Shown: positions 24,106-33,004, numbered from the stretch's first letter. The stretch is DNA of 64,000 bases from Microbacterium wangchenii (GCF_004564355.1 NZ_CP038266.1:3410001-3474000), one strand, 5' to 3'. Numbers and translations are program-made. The notes: generated from the letters alone by a model not told the origin.

Positions 24106-24951
24106 CTAGGCCTCGCGTGTGATCGTGACCTTCACGCGCAGCTGCGACTTGAACGGCCCGGCGTACACGCCGCGCAGCGGCGGCACGTCGTTGTAGTCGC
24201 GGCCGCGCCCGACGAGCACGTGCCGGTCGCCGATCTCGATGTTGTTGGTGGGGTCGAACCCCTGCCAGTCGCCGGCGAACCACTCCACCCACGCGTGCGA
24301 CTCCCCCGTCACCGCGACGCCCACTTCGGCGCTGGGACGCGGATGCAGGTAGCCCGAGACGTAGCGGGCCGGGATGCCCACCTCCCGCAGCGCCCCGAGG
24401 GTGATGTGCGCGAGGTCCTGGCACACGCCCTTGCGCGCCTCCCACGCCTCCGACGCGGTGGAGTGCACGCCCGTGACGCCGTGCATGTACTCCACGGCGT
24501 CGCCGATCGCCTCGGCGATCGCATGCGCGGCCGTCCCGGGGTGATCGTGCTGCGCGGCGATCGAGCGGGCGATCTCGGCGACCTCCGGATGCGGCCGGGT
24601 CCGGGCGGTCTGCACGAGCTGCTCCACCGTGCCGATCGAGCGGGCCGCCTCCGCGGCGAGCGCGTCCCACGTGATGTCGACGTGCTGCAGCGGACGGGGG
24701 CGCACCTCGACGAGCGAGCGTGCCGTGATCGTCAGAACCGAATGCGGTGAGAGCACGTCGAAGGCGCTCACGCGGGTGCCGAAGTAGTCGAGGTAGGAGT
24801 TCACCGTCGTGGAGGGCTCCACCTCCAGGCCCGAGCTCAGCACGAACTGGCTGTCGGTGGAGGTCGGCAGCATCCGCGCTTCGTTGTACGACGCAGAGAC
24901 GTCGCCCTGGTAGGCGAAGCCGGTCGAGTGCTCGATGCGGAGGCGTTTCAC
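24106..24951 (-). CDS. Transglutaminase-like protein of the alpha-E/ATP-grasp system
   Basis: A 281-residue protein with an N-terminal bacterial transglutaminase-associated domain (KRLRIEHSTGFAYQGDVSASYNEAR region) and a C-terminal transglutaminase core. The catalytic triad is visible: Cys in RKGVCQDLAHI near residue 178, His in ESHAWVEWF near 217 and Asp in GFDPTNN near 231. GTG 24951 overlaps the stop of the alpha-E gene (GTGA). With the two upstream genes it forms a widely conserved three-gene cassette thought to make or modify a peptide or peptide-like conjugate. The product of the system is not known. Confidence 0.88.
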   Translation of the reverse strand: MKRLRIEHSTGFAYQGDVSASYNEARMLPTSTDSQFVLSSGLEVEPSTTVNSYLDYFGTRVSAFDVLSPHSVLTITARSLVEVRPRPLQHVDITWDALAAEAARSIGTVEQLVQTARTRPHPEVAEIARSIAAQHDHPGTAAHAIAEAIGDAVEYMHGVTGVHSTASEAWEARKGVCQDLAHITLGALREVGIPARYVSGYLHPRPSAEVGVAVTGESHAWVEWFAGDWQGFDPTNNIEIGDRHVLVGRGRDYNDVPPLRGVYAGPFKSQLRVKVTITREA

Positions 24952-25880
24952 GAGGTCTCCCCGATCCAGCTCGGCTCGGCCTGCGTCGGGAAGAACCGCG
25001 AGCGGATGGCCTCGGATGCTTCGCGGGTGACCTTCTGCACGCGCTGCATGTGCAGCGGCAGTTCGCCGAGGATGTCGCTGATGGGCCGGTACTCCAGGTC
25101 GTTGCGGATCTGCCCGAGCGCGCGCAGGACCGTGTTGGAATGGCCGACCCGGTCGGCCCGGGGGTCGATCGCGCTCATGCACTCCTCCGCGCGTTGGATC
25201 GAGTAGATGATCGATCGCGGGAACAGGCGGTCCAGCAGGAGGAACTCGGCGGCGTTGCGGGCGCTGGGCATGCCGCGGTAGGTGCGCAGGTAGGCCTCGT
25301 ACGCGCCGCACGAGCGCAGGATCGTCGTCCACGACGGCCCCGACACCTCCGTCAGCGACCGGGTGGCGAGCAGGCGCGCGGTCATGTCGGCGCGTTCGAT
25401 GCTGCGCCCCAGCGTGAAGAACTGCCACGCCTCGTCGCGACTCGTGGAGGAGTCCACGATCCCCACCGCGAGAGCCGCGCGCTCACGCACCCAGGCGAAG
25501 AACTCGTGCACCTTGTCGGTCTGCAGTCGCCGCGGCATCCGCGAGTTCGTGGTGTTGAGGGTCTCCCACAGCTCGCTGGAGACGATCTCCCGGGCGCGGC
25601 GCGCGTTCTCGCGGGAGGCGGTGAGGGAGTACGCGATGCTCGCGGGGTTCATACGGTCCACGGCGAGGCGCTGCAGCACGTCGTCGCGGCGCACCTTGTC
25701 GACGCCCTCGAGCGGGGAGGACCCCATGACGCTCAGAAGCGACCGGCACGCGGTGTCCTCATCGATCCACGGATCCTCCAGCAGCAGCTGCAGGTGCACG
25801 TCGAGGATGCGGGCGGTCCCGTCGCTGCGCTCGATGTAGCGCCCGATCCAGAACAGCGATTCGGCGATGCGGCTCAGCAT
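24948..25880 (-). CDS. Alpha-E domain protein (DUF403)
   Basis: A 310-residue all-helical protein of the alpha-E family. The start MLSRIAESLFWIGRYIERSDGTARILDVH is diagnostic and is followed by further ER/D-rich helices (LGRSIERADMTARLLA near residue 160). The molecular function is unknown; it always accompanies a circularly permuted ATP-grasp and often a transglutaminase. The ATG at 25880 overlaps the 3' end of the ATP-grasp gene by 7 bp, and its stop overlaps the transglutaminase start, so the three are one translationally coupled operon. Confidence 0.92.
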   Translation of the reverse strand: MLSRIAESLFWIGRYIERSDGTARILDVHLQLLLEDPWIDEDTACRSLLSVMGSSPLEGVDKVRRDDVLQRLAVDRMNPASIAYSLTASRENARRAREIVSSELWETLNTTNSRMPRRLQTDKVHEFFAWVRERAALAVGIVDSSTSRDEAWQFFTLGRSIERADMTARLLATRSLTEVSGPSWTTILRSCGAYEAYLRTYRGMPSARNAAEFLLLDRLFPRSIIYSIQRAEECMSAIDPRADRVGHSNTVLRALGQIRNDLEYRPISDILGELPLHMQRVQKVTREASEAIRSRFFPTQAEPSWIGETS

Positions 25881-27613
25881 CCGTCCACCCCCCGCGTGAG
25901 GTCACGGGCCTGCTGCTGCTGCTCCTGCTGCGGGCCGTGCTCGTGCTCGGCGGGCTCGGCCTGCTGCTGCTGTTGCTGCTGCTCCGTGCCGCCGGCCGTG
26001 GGATCCTGCGGGGAGTGGGTGACCTCGGGCTGACCGTCGTAGATGATCGGGATCGCCGCGGTGATGGTGGCGGCCTGATCGGCGACGAGACCGGCCAGGC
26101 CGTTGCCCTGCCCGTACTCGACGTGGGCGGGCGCCGAGCCGCCGACGATCCACGTGTCCTTGGAGCCGCCGCCCTGGCTGGAGTTGACCACGAGCTGCCC
26201 CTCGGGCAGCGCCACACGCGTCAGTCCGCCCGGGAGCACCCAGACGTCGTCCCCGTCGTTGACGGCGAAGGGGCGGAGGTCGGCGTGGCGCGGCCGCATG
26301 CCGTCTTCGACGAGGGTGGGGATCGTGGAGAGCATGACCACGGGCTGGGCGATCCAGCCGCGGGGATCGGCAAGGAGCCGTCGACGGAGGGCCTCCAGCT
26401 CGGACGGCGACGCGTCCGGCCCCACGACGAGGCCCTTGCCGCCGGATCCGTCGACGGGCTTGACGACGAGTTCGTCGAGACGGTCGAGCACTTCCTCGAG
26501 CGCACCCGGGTCTTCCAGCCGCCATGTGTCGACGTTGCGCAGGATCGGCTCTTCGGCGAGGTAGTAGCGGATGAGGTCGGGCACGTATGTGTACAGCAGC
26601 TTGTCGTCGGCGACACCGTTGCCCACCGCGTTGGCGATCGTGACGTTCCCCAAGCGCGCGGCGAGCATGATGCCCGGTGCCCCCAGCATCGAGTCGGCGC
26701 GGAACTGCAGCGGGTCGAGGAAGTCGTCGTCCACGCGCCGGTAGATCACGTCGACGCGCTGCGGACCGCGCGTGGTGCGCATGAACACCTTGCCGCCCAC
26801 GCAGAGGAGGTCCCGCCCCTCGACGAGCTCGACGCCCATGAGGCGGGCCAGCAGCGTGTGCTCGAAGTACGCGGAGTTGTACACGCCCGGCGTCAGCACG
26901 ACGACGTTGGGGTCTTCGATCCCGCCTGGGGCCGAGGCCCGCAGCGCCGCGAGGAGCTTGTTCGGGTAATCGCCCACGGGGCGTACGCGCATCGAGAGGA
27001 ACAGCTCGGGCAGCGTCTGCGCCATCACGCGCCGGTTGGAGATGACGTAGCTCACGCCGCTGGGGACGCGCACGTTGTCCTCGAGCACGCGCATCTCGCC
27101 GTGCTCGTCGCGGATGAGGTCGATCCCGGCGACCTGGATGCGGACGCCGTTGGCGCTGTGGATCCCGGCGGCCTGACGGTAGAAGTACTGCGAGGAGGCG
27201 ATCAGCTGGGCGGGGAGCACACCGTCGCGCACGCAGTGCTGGCTGCCGTACGCGTCGTCCAGGAACGCCTCAAGAGCGCGCACGCGCTGCTTGACCCCGG
27301 ATTCCACGCGCGACCACTCGTCGTAGTCGATGATGCGGGGCACCGCATCCAGGGGGAACGGGCGCTCCTCGCCGGCGAAGTCGAACGTCACGCCCTGCGC
27401 GAGGTACGAGCTGGCGAGCGACTCGGTGCGTCCGCGGAGCTCGTCCTGGGTCATCTGCGCCAGCGCCTGGTACAGCTCCCGGTAGGCCATGCGCGATTCG
27501 GCATGCTCACCGGGATGCGGCGGGTCGCCGAACATCTCGTCGTACGCCGGGACACCGGTCGAGGTCTTGCGCGGCGCCAGCGTGGAGCCGTATCCGTCGA
27601 ACAGGTCACCCAT
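25874..27613 (-). CDS. Circularly permuted ATP-grasp protein with glutamine-rich tail
   Basis: A 579-residue protein of the circularly permuted ATP-grasp family (DUF404/DUF407). Recognisable segments are YDEMFGDPPHPGEH at the N-terminus, FDFAGEERPFPLD, NVRVPSGVSYVISNR, KPVDGSGGKGLVVG near residue 390 and LPGGLTRVALPEG with VNSSQGGGSKDTWI near 480. It probably ligates amino-acid or peptide groups using ATP. The last about 40 residues are odd: a run of about seven or eight glutamines, an EHEHG patch and a second Q-rich run, encoded by a CTG/CAG-type repeat at about 25911-25985. It is the first gene of the triad. Confidence 0.9.
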   Translation of the reverse strand: MGDLFDGYGSTLAPRKTSTGVPAYDEMFGDPPHPGEHAESRMAYRELYQALAQMTQDELRGRTESLASSYLAQGVTFDFAGEERPFPLDAVPRIIDYDEWSRVESGVKQRVRALEAFLDDAYGSQHCVRDGVLPAQLIASSQYFYRQAAGIHSANGVRIQVAGIDLIRDEHGEMRVLEDNVRVPSGVSYVISNRRVMAQTLPELFLSMRVRPVGDYPNKLLAALRASAPGGIEDPNVVVLTPGVYNSAYFEHTLLARLMGVELVEGRDLLCVGGKVFMRTTRGPQRVDVIYRRVDDDFLDPLQFRADSMLGAPGIMLAARLGNVTIANAVGNGVADDKLLYTYVPDLIRYYLAEEPILRNVDTWRLEDPGALEEVLDRLDELVVKPVDGSGGKGLVVGPDASPSELEALRRRLLADPRGWIAQPVVMLSTIPTLVEDGMRPRHADLRPFAVNDGDDVWVLPGGLTRVALPEGQLVVNSSQGGGSKDTWIVGGSAPAHVEYGQGNGLAGLVADQAATITAAIPIIYDGQPEVTHSPQDPTAGGTEQQQQQQQAEPAEHEHGPQQEQQQQARDLTRGVDGC

Positions 27614-27678
27614 GTCCCGAGCCTAGTGGCGGCCGTGTTGCCGCCACATTTCGGCGCACGGGGATTGCACCCGCCGCC

Positions 27679-28995
27679 CTAATCAGGAAGATCGCCCGGA
27701 TCAGGACGAACGGATGCCGAAACATCCTGAATCGGGCGATCCTCCTGATCTCGGGGATGCGCCGCGAGGACGACGCGCCGCTCCGCGCGGCGGCCGAAGA
27801 CCCCTGCCGCCGCGCTGAGCACGAACGCCGCCAGCATCGTCAGCGCCATCGGGGCGGCGGTGGTGGGCCCGAGCACACCGCTCAGCGGCGAGATGACCGA
27901 ACCCAGGGTGAACTGCGTGAAGCCCATCAGCGCCGCGCCGGAGCCCGCGGCGAAGGCGGCGCGGGCCAGCGTCAGCGTCGTCGCATTGGCCAGGAGCGCC
28001 GACCCGGCCGCGCACGCGGGGATGACCGTGACGAGGAAGGTGACGACGGTGAACGTGCCGGTGAGGGCGAAGACCGCCATCGCCGCCGTCGCGGCGATGG
28101 CGATGCCCTGGCTGATCAGGAGCATCCGGCGGGCACCGAAGCGCCCCGACAGCGGGGCGTTCACGGCGCTGCCTGCCATCACCGCCAGCGCGTAGGCCAT
28201 GTAGAGGAAGGTGAAGCCCCACTCGTCGGTGCGCAGGACGTCCTGCGCGACGAACGAGGACGCACTGACGTGGGTGACCAGCGCGGCGAATCCGAAGGCC
28301 ATGGCCAGCGCGTTGCCGACGTAGCCCCCGTCACCGGCGAGGCGGTGGTAGTTGCTCATCAGCCGCCCGATCCGAACCGGCGTCCGGTCGGCGACGGCGA
28401 GGGTCTCGGGGACGGAGAGGGCCGCAACCACGAGGTACAGCACGCTCATCACCAGCAGCGCGGCGAAGGTGGCGCGCCACCCCCCGAGCGGGAGGAGGAG
28501 CGTCCCGAGCAGCGGACCGAAGAGCGGGCCGGCGGCCAGCATGCCCATGAGCACGCTGTACGCACGCGCGGCCTGGGCACCGCGCGCGGTGTCCGACACC
28601 ACGGCACGGGTGACGACCACCGCAGCGGACGAGCCGAATCCCTGCAGCACGCGACCGAGGATGAGGACCCCGAGGGTGGGAGCGAGCAGGACGAGCGCGC
28701 TGGCCGCGGTGAGCAGCCCGAGGCCCAGCAGCAGCACGCGACGGCGACCGAGGCTGTCGGTCATCGCACCGACGACCAGCTGCCCTACCGCCACTCCGAG
28801 CAGGAAGCCGGTGAGAGCGAACTGGGCGCCGGCCACCGTCACGCCCAGGTCGGCCGCCATCTGCCCCAGGCCCGGCAGGTAGATGTTGGACGCGATCGGA
28901 TTGACCGTCATGAGCAGGCCGAGCACGGTGAGGAGCCCTGCTCCCAGCACGGGCTGCGAGTGCGTCGTCGGAGCCGCCCGCCGCGCTGCGCTCAC
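27679..28995 (-). CDS. MFS multidrug exporter, Bcr/CflA (DHA1) family
   Basis: A 438-residue, 12-helix major facilitator. The first helix leads into NPIASNIYLPGLGQMAADLG, followed by the DHA1 motif A GAMTDSLGRRRVLLLG and motif C-like segments typical of Bcr/CflA drug exporters. GTG 28995 is preferred: AGGGGAAG lies 9 bp upstream, and upstream codons of the open frame fall inside the operator palindrome. The final about 25 residues (ending DPGDLPD) are encoded by an intergenic hairpin repeat, so the natural C-terminus seems to have been extended. It is divergent from the IlvD-type dehydratase and shares the 29028-29065 palindrome. Confidence 0.88.
   Translation of the reverse strand: MSAARRAAPTTHSQPVLGAGLLTVLGLLMTVNPIASNIYLPGLGQMAADLGVTVAGAQFALTGFLLGVAVGQLVVGAMTDSLGRRRVLLLGLGLLTAASALVLLAPTLGVLILGRVLQGFGSSAAVVVTRAVVSDTARGAQAARAYSVLMGMLAAGPLFGPLLGTLLLPLGGWRATFAALLVMSVLYLVVAALSVPETLAVADRTPVRIGRLMSNYHRLAGDGGYVGNALAMAFGFAALVTHVSASSFVAQDVLRTDEWGFTFLYMAYALAVMAGSAVNAPLSGRFGARRMLLISQGIAIAATAAMAVFALTGTFTVVTFLVTVIPACAAGSALLANATTLTLARAAFAAGSGAALMGFTQFTLGSVISPLSGVLGPTTAAPMALTMLAAFVLSAAAGVFGRRAERRVVLAAHPRDQEDRPIQDVSASVRPDPGDLPD
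27682..27749. repeat. Dispersed hairpin repeat, family H, copy 1
   Basis: Two 27-nt arms flank a 14-nt loop. The left arm starts ATCAGGAAGATCGCCCG and the right arm ends GCGATCCTCCTGAT; they pair except at four positions. The right arm is identical at 26 of 27 positions to that of the copy at 46763-46830, and the loop length is the same. It covers the last codons of the MFS gene, whose stop is at 27679. Confidence 0.85.
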
Positions 28996-29027
28996 CTTTA
29001 CCCGCTTCCCCTGGCGTCGTATGCTCA

Positions 29028-29065
29028 GCGTACGCATTGCGACATGTTGAACGCAATGCGTACGC
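29028..29065. promoter_or_regulatory. Perfect 14-bp inverted repeat operator between divergent genes
   Basis: GCGTACGCATTGCG at 29028-29041 is exactly repeated in inverse orientation at 29052-29065, with a 10-bp centre. It lies 33 bp upstream of the MFS start and 35 bp upstream of the IlvD-type start. The symmetry and position point to an operator that controls both genes. The cognate regulator is not obvious in the window. Confidence 0.7.
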
Positions 29066-29099
29066 CCTCCGGGGATCACGACGCGAGACAAGGACGACG

Positions 29100-30842
29100 A
29101 TGCCCACCCTGCGCAGCAATCTGCCCCCCACTTCCGCCCTCGGCATCGCGCGGCGCGCGCAGTGGCGCTCGCTCGGGATCGCTGCGGCCGACCTGACCAA
29201 GCCCAAGGTCGCGATCGTGAACACCTCGTCCGAACTGGCCGCCTGCTACGCCCACCTGGATGAGATCGCCGACGCGCTCAAAGGTCACCTGCGCGAACTC
29301 GGGGTCCTGCCGTTCGAGATCCGGACCACCGCCCCGAGCGACTTCGTCACGAGTGCCGGGCGGGCGGGGCGCTACATCCTGCCCAGCCGCGACCTCATCG
29401 TCGACGACATCGAGGCGGCGGTGGAGGGCGCCAAGCTCGACGCGATGATCTGCCTCTCATCCTGCGACAAGACCACGCCCGCGCACCTCATGGCGGCCGG
29501 ACGGCTGAACATCCCCACGGTCGTCGTGCCCTGCGGGTATCAGCACAGCGGACTGGCGGAGGGACGCGAAGCGGACGTGGAGGAGGTGTTCCTCCTCGCG
29601 GCGATGGCGGCGGTCACCGGCGAGCCCACGGACGATCTGGAGGAGCTCGCGGACGACGCCATCCTGGGTCCGGGCGTATGCGCGGGGATGGCCACCGCCA
29701 ACTCCATGCACGTCGTCGCGGAGGCGCTGGGGATGGCCGTGACGGGGGCCGCTCCCGTGCGCGCCAACAGCGAGCGCATGTGGCACTCCGTGCGACGCAG
29801 TGCCGAGGTTCTCGTCGACGCGATCGAACACGACCTGCGCCCCCGCGAGATCATCACCGACGCGTCGGTGCGCAACGCCGTGCGGGCGATGCTCGCCGTG
29901 GGCGGATCCATCAACACCATCAAGCACCTGCAGGCCATCGCCGTGGAGACCGGCTTGGACATCGATGTGTGGGAGGAGTTCCGCACCCTGGGGCGCAGCA
30001 CTCCGCTCCTGGCGTCGGTGCGCCCGAACGGCCCCTGGCTCACGGAGCAGTTCGAAGACGCCGGGGGCGGCGCCACTCTGCTGCGCGAGCTGCTGCCGCT
30101 GCTGGACGGCTCGGCGCTCACCGTGGAGGGCAGGACCCTGGAACGGTGTCTCCAGGAGGCCCGCCCCGGCGACGGCGAGATCATCCGCACGATCGAGGAC
30201 CCCTTCGGCACGGATCCGGCCATCGCGGTACTGCGCGGTTCGCTCGCCCCGAGCGGAGCAGTGGCCAAACGCCCCGTCCCCGACCCGGGACCGCGGCGGT
30301 TCACCGGCCCGGCACGGATCTTCACGAGCCGCGAGGACGCCATCGCCGGCATCTCGGACGGGCGACTGCGTCCGGGCGACGTCGCGGTGATCCGCGGCAT
30401 CGGCGTCAGCGGCGCACCGGGGATGGGACTGACGAGCGCGTTCATCTTCGCCCTGCACGCACGCGGGCTCGCCCACTCGGTCGCGCTGGTGACCGACGGA
30501 CAGTTCAGCGGCCTCGTGAACCAGGGCATGACCGTCGGGGAGGTCTCCCCCGAGGCGGCCACCCCCGGCGCCCCGCTGGGACTCGTGCAGGACGACGACG
30601 TCATCGACATCGACCTGGCCGATGGCCGCATCGATCTGCTGGTGGACCCCGCCGAACTGGCTGCGCGACCGTCCTACGTCCCCCTCCCCGACCGCGACAG
30701 CGGCGGCGGGATGCTCGACCAGTACGAGCAGCTCGTGCAGCCCCTCGGCTGCGGCGCGGTGCTGTGCGCCCGCCCGAACGGCCCCTGCCAGCCTGCGGCG
30801 GAGTTCGCCGCATCCATCCCCGAGCACACGGAGCACGCATGA
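29100..30842 (+). CDS. IlvD/Edd family dehydratase
   Basis: A 580-residue Fe-S dehydratase of the IlvD/Edd family. The cluster and metal residues are in SSCDKTTPAHLMAAGR near residue 122, GPGVCAGMATANSMH near 197 and GGSINTIKHLQA near 280. The C-terminal swivel domain contains GIGVSGAPGMG and DGQFSGLVNQGMTVGEVSPEAA. The family dehydrates dihydroxy acids or aldonates to 2-keto acids. It is less like valine-pathway IlvD than like the sugar-acid or secondary-metabolism branch, and no other branched-chain genes are nearby. ATG 29100 has AAGGA 6 bp upstream. The gene is coupled to the FAD oxidoreductase by an ATGA overlap. Confidence 0.87.
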   Translation: MPTLRSNLPPTSALGIARRAQWRSLGIAAADLTKPKVAIVNTSSELAACYAHLDEIADALKGHLRELGVLPFEIRTTAPSDFVTSAGRAGRYILPSRDLIVDDIEAAVEGAKLDAMICLSSCDKTTPAHLMAAGRLNIPTVVVPCGYQHSGLAEGREADVEEVFLLAAMAAVTGEPTDDLEELADDAILGPGVCAGMATANSMHVVAEALGMAVTGAAPVRANSERMWHSVRRSAEVLVDAIEHDLRPREIITDASVRNAVRAMLAVGGSINTIKHLQAIAVETGLDIDVWEEFRTLGRSTPLLASVRPNGPWLTEQFEDAGGGATLLRELLPLLDGSALTVEGRTLERCLQEARPGDGEIIRTIEDPFGTDPAIAVLRGSLAPSGAVAKRPVPDPGPRRFTGPARIFTSREDAIAGISDGRLRPGDVAVIRGIGVSGAPGMGLTSAFIFALHARGLAHSVALVTDGQFSGLVNQGMTVGEVSPEAATPGAPLGLVQDDDVIDIDLADGRIDLLVDPAELAARPSYVPLPDRDSGGGMLDQYEQLVQPLGCGAVLCARPNGPCQPAAEFAASIPEHTEHA

Positions 30843-32206
30843 CCGATCCGACCATCGCCCTGCCCGCCGCCCGCGTCCCCGTGATCGGGGAGTACGACGT
30901 CGTCGTCGTCGGCGGTGGACCCGCCGGCCTCCTCGCGGCCACCGCAGCCTCGCGCGCGGGGCGTTCGACGCTGCTCATCGAGCGATACGGCTTCCTCGGC
31001 GGAGCCGGGACGATGGGCGGGCTCAGCACCTTCTGCGGCCTGCACGCCCGCGTGTACGGGCAGGACCGCCTGGTGGTGCACGGGTTCGCCGACGAACTGT
31101 ACGACCGGCTGGACGCCCTCGACGGCCTGAACGAACCGCACCTGTCCGTCGACGACCGCATCCAGGCCGTCGCCTTCGACATCTCGGCGTACAAGATCGC
31201 CGCCGACGAACTGCTCCTGGCCGGCGGGGCGGAAGTGCTCTTCCACGCCGTCGCGGTCGATGTCGTGATGTCAGGCGACGACACGATCGACGCGGTCGTG
31301 ATCGAATCGAAGTCAGGTCGGGCAGCCGTACGGGGGAGGTTCTTCATCGACGGGTCCGGCGATGCCGACATCGCCGCGTGGGCGGGTGCGCCCTATGAGC
31401 GGGCCGAGCACCTGCTCTACCCGTCCTTGATGTTCCGCATCAACGGCGTCGACCCCCAGCGCGCCGGCGAGGCGTGGAAGACGATCCGGCGGCGGATGGA
31501 GGAGGCCGAGGCTGCCGGAACCCACCACTTCCCCCGGAAGAAGCCGATCGTCCGCCCGCAGCGCAATCCCCTCGAGTGGCGCTCGAACCTCACCCAGCTC
31601 AGCAACGAGGACGGCTCGGCCATCGACGGCACGGATGTCCGTCAGCTCACGCGTGGCGAGATCCAGGGCCGCCGGCAGGTCAAGGACACCTTCGCGTTCA
31701 TCCGGGAGAACACCCCCGGGTTCGAGGACGCGTACGTGGTCGACATCGCCCCGCAGATCGGCATCCGCGAGACGCGCCGCATCGTGGGGGAATACCAGCT
31801 CACCGAGCAGGACGTGCTCGGCTGCGCCGACTTCGACGACACGATCGGGGTCAACGGGTGGCCGGTCGAGGCGCACGTGCCCGGTGACGTCGAATTCCGC
31901 TTCCCTCCGGCGGATTCCCGCGGGTACAACCAGCTGCCCTATCGGATGCTGGTGCCGCAGGTCGTCGGGAACCTCCTCGTCGCCGGCCGGTGCGCGTCGA
32001 TGACTCAGCGCGGCCAGTCCTCGGGACGCGTCACCGGGCCGTGCTTCGTCATGGGGCAGGCGGCCGGCACCGCCGCCGACCTCGCGCTGGCCGGGGACGG
32101 CACCGGGTCCGGCGTGGATGTGGCGCGGCTGCAGGAGCGCCTGGAGGCCGACGGCGCGTTCCTCGGGACGCGCCTGCCGGATGATGTGGCCGCGCCGGTG
32201 GCGTGA
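30839..32206 (+). CDS. FAD-dependent oxidoreductase (FAD_oxidored type)
   Basis: A 455-residue flavoprotein. The FAD-binding Rossmann motif VVVVGGGPAGLLAATAASRAG lies at about residues 21-41, followed by GFLGGAGTMGGLSTFCG, a segment shared with FAD-dependent oxidoreductases of the FAD_oxidored family. FIDGSGDADIAAWAG is near residue 170 and the C-terminal VAGRCASMTQRGQSSGRVTGP is near 385. The cytoplasmic substrate is unknown. It overlaps the IlvD-type gene by ATGA, so the two probably act on successive intermediates. It ends 3 bp before the convergent IclR gene. Confidence 0.85.
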   Translation: MTDPTIALPAARVPVIGEYDVVVVGGGPAGLLAATAASRAGRSTLLIERYGFLGGAGTMGGLSTFCGLHARVYGQDRLVVHGFADELYDRLDALDGLNEPHLSVDDRIQAVAFDISAYKIAADELLLAGGAEVLFHAVAVDVVMSGDDTIDAVVIESKSGRAAVRGRFFIDGSGDADIAAWAGAPYERAEHLLYPSLMFRINGVDPQRAGEAWKTIRRRMEEAEAAGTHHFPRKKPIVRPQRNPLEWRSNLTQLSNEDGSAIDGTDVRQLTRGEIQGRRQVKDTFAFIRENTPGFEDAYVVDIAPQIGIRETRRIVGEYQLTEQDVLGCADFDDTIGVNGWPVEAHVPGDVEFRFPPADSRGYNQLPYRMLVPQVVGNLLVAGRCASMTQRGQSSGRVTGPCFVMGQAAGTAADLALAGDGTGSGVDVARLQERLEADGAFLGTRLPDDVAAPVA

Positions 32207-32209
32207 CGC

Positions 32210-33004
32210 TCACCGGTCGGCGCGGAACACCTGCGGGTTGGCGTTGCGGTAGGCCCGCGCGATCTCGTCGGCCGCGGTGCGCAGCACCGGCATGACCGTC
32301 TCGGTGAGGCTCTGCTCCGTCTCGCGCACCGTGGTCGAGGAGGCCGCGATGGCGCCCACGGCCTGTCCGCCCGCGACGATCGGCACGGCGACGGCGACCT
32401 GGCCGGGGTTCAACTCCTCCAGCGACACGTCGAACCCGCGTTCCCGCACCCGTGCCAACCGCTCCCGCAACGCGGCCGGGTCCGAGACGGTGTGCGGCGT
32501 GTAGGCCTCGAGGGTCGTGGAGGCGAGCAGCCCGGTCAGCTCCGGCTCGCTCAGCTGCGCCAGCAGCACCTTGCCGATCGCCGTGGCGTGGGCCGGCAGG
32601 CGGTTGCCCACCCGCACCGAGTCCGGCAGGGGGCGGCGGTCCTCGACGCGGGCGACATGGATGACCTCGAGGCCGTCCAGCACGCCGATGCTGCACGTCT
32701 CGCCGGTGCGCTCGACGACCTCCGCCATGTAGGTGTAGGAGATCTCCGGCAGCGAAGAGGCGGTGAAGTACCCCGAGCCGAGCTCGAGGATCCGGGGCGT
32801 CAGGCTCCAGGCCCCGTTCGTGGACTCGACGTAGCCGAGGTGGGCGAAGGTCAACAGGATGCGACGGACCACCGGGCGGGCGAGCCCCACCCGCGCCGAG
32901 ATCTCCGCAACGCTCAGCGACCCCTCCTGGCGGTTGAAGGCCCGGAGCACCTCGACGGCCCGCTCGATGCTCTGGATCCTGTCGCGCGACCGCTCCTCCG
33001 ACAT
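32210..33004 (-). CDS. IclR family transcriptional regulator
   Basis: A 264-residue IclR-type regulator. The winged HTH is at residues 10-75 (QSIERAVEVLRAFN, LSVAEISARVGLARPVVRRIL), and the effector-binding domain carries LPAHATAIGKVLLAQL near 150 and VAVAVPIVAGGQAVGAIA near 210. It lies 59 bp downstream of the ABC permease gene on the same strand, so it may be the last gene of the UGSC/aconitase X/transporter operon. The TTTCACTC(A/G)ATGGAA motif at 35970 and 39665 is a good candidate for its binding site. Confidence 0.92.
   Translation of the reverse strand: MSEERSRDRIQSIERAVEVLRAFNRQEGSLSVAEISARVGLARPVVRRILLTFAHLGYVESTNGAWSLTPRILELGSGYFTASSLPEISYTYMAEVVERTGETCSIGVLDGLEVIHVARVEDRRPLPDSVRVGNRLPAHATAIGKVLLAQLSEPELTGLLASTTLEAYTPHTVSDPAALRERLARVRERGFDVSLEELNPGQVAVAVPIVAGGQAVGAIAASSTTVRETEQSLTETVMPVLRTAADEIARAYRNANPQVFRADR

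Noticed and set aside
25911..25985. Short CTG repeats as a CRISPR or tandem-repeat array
   Set aside because: The units are codons for glutamine in frame with an intact gene; there are no spacers.
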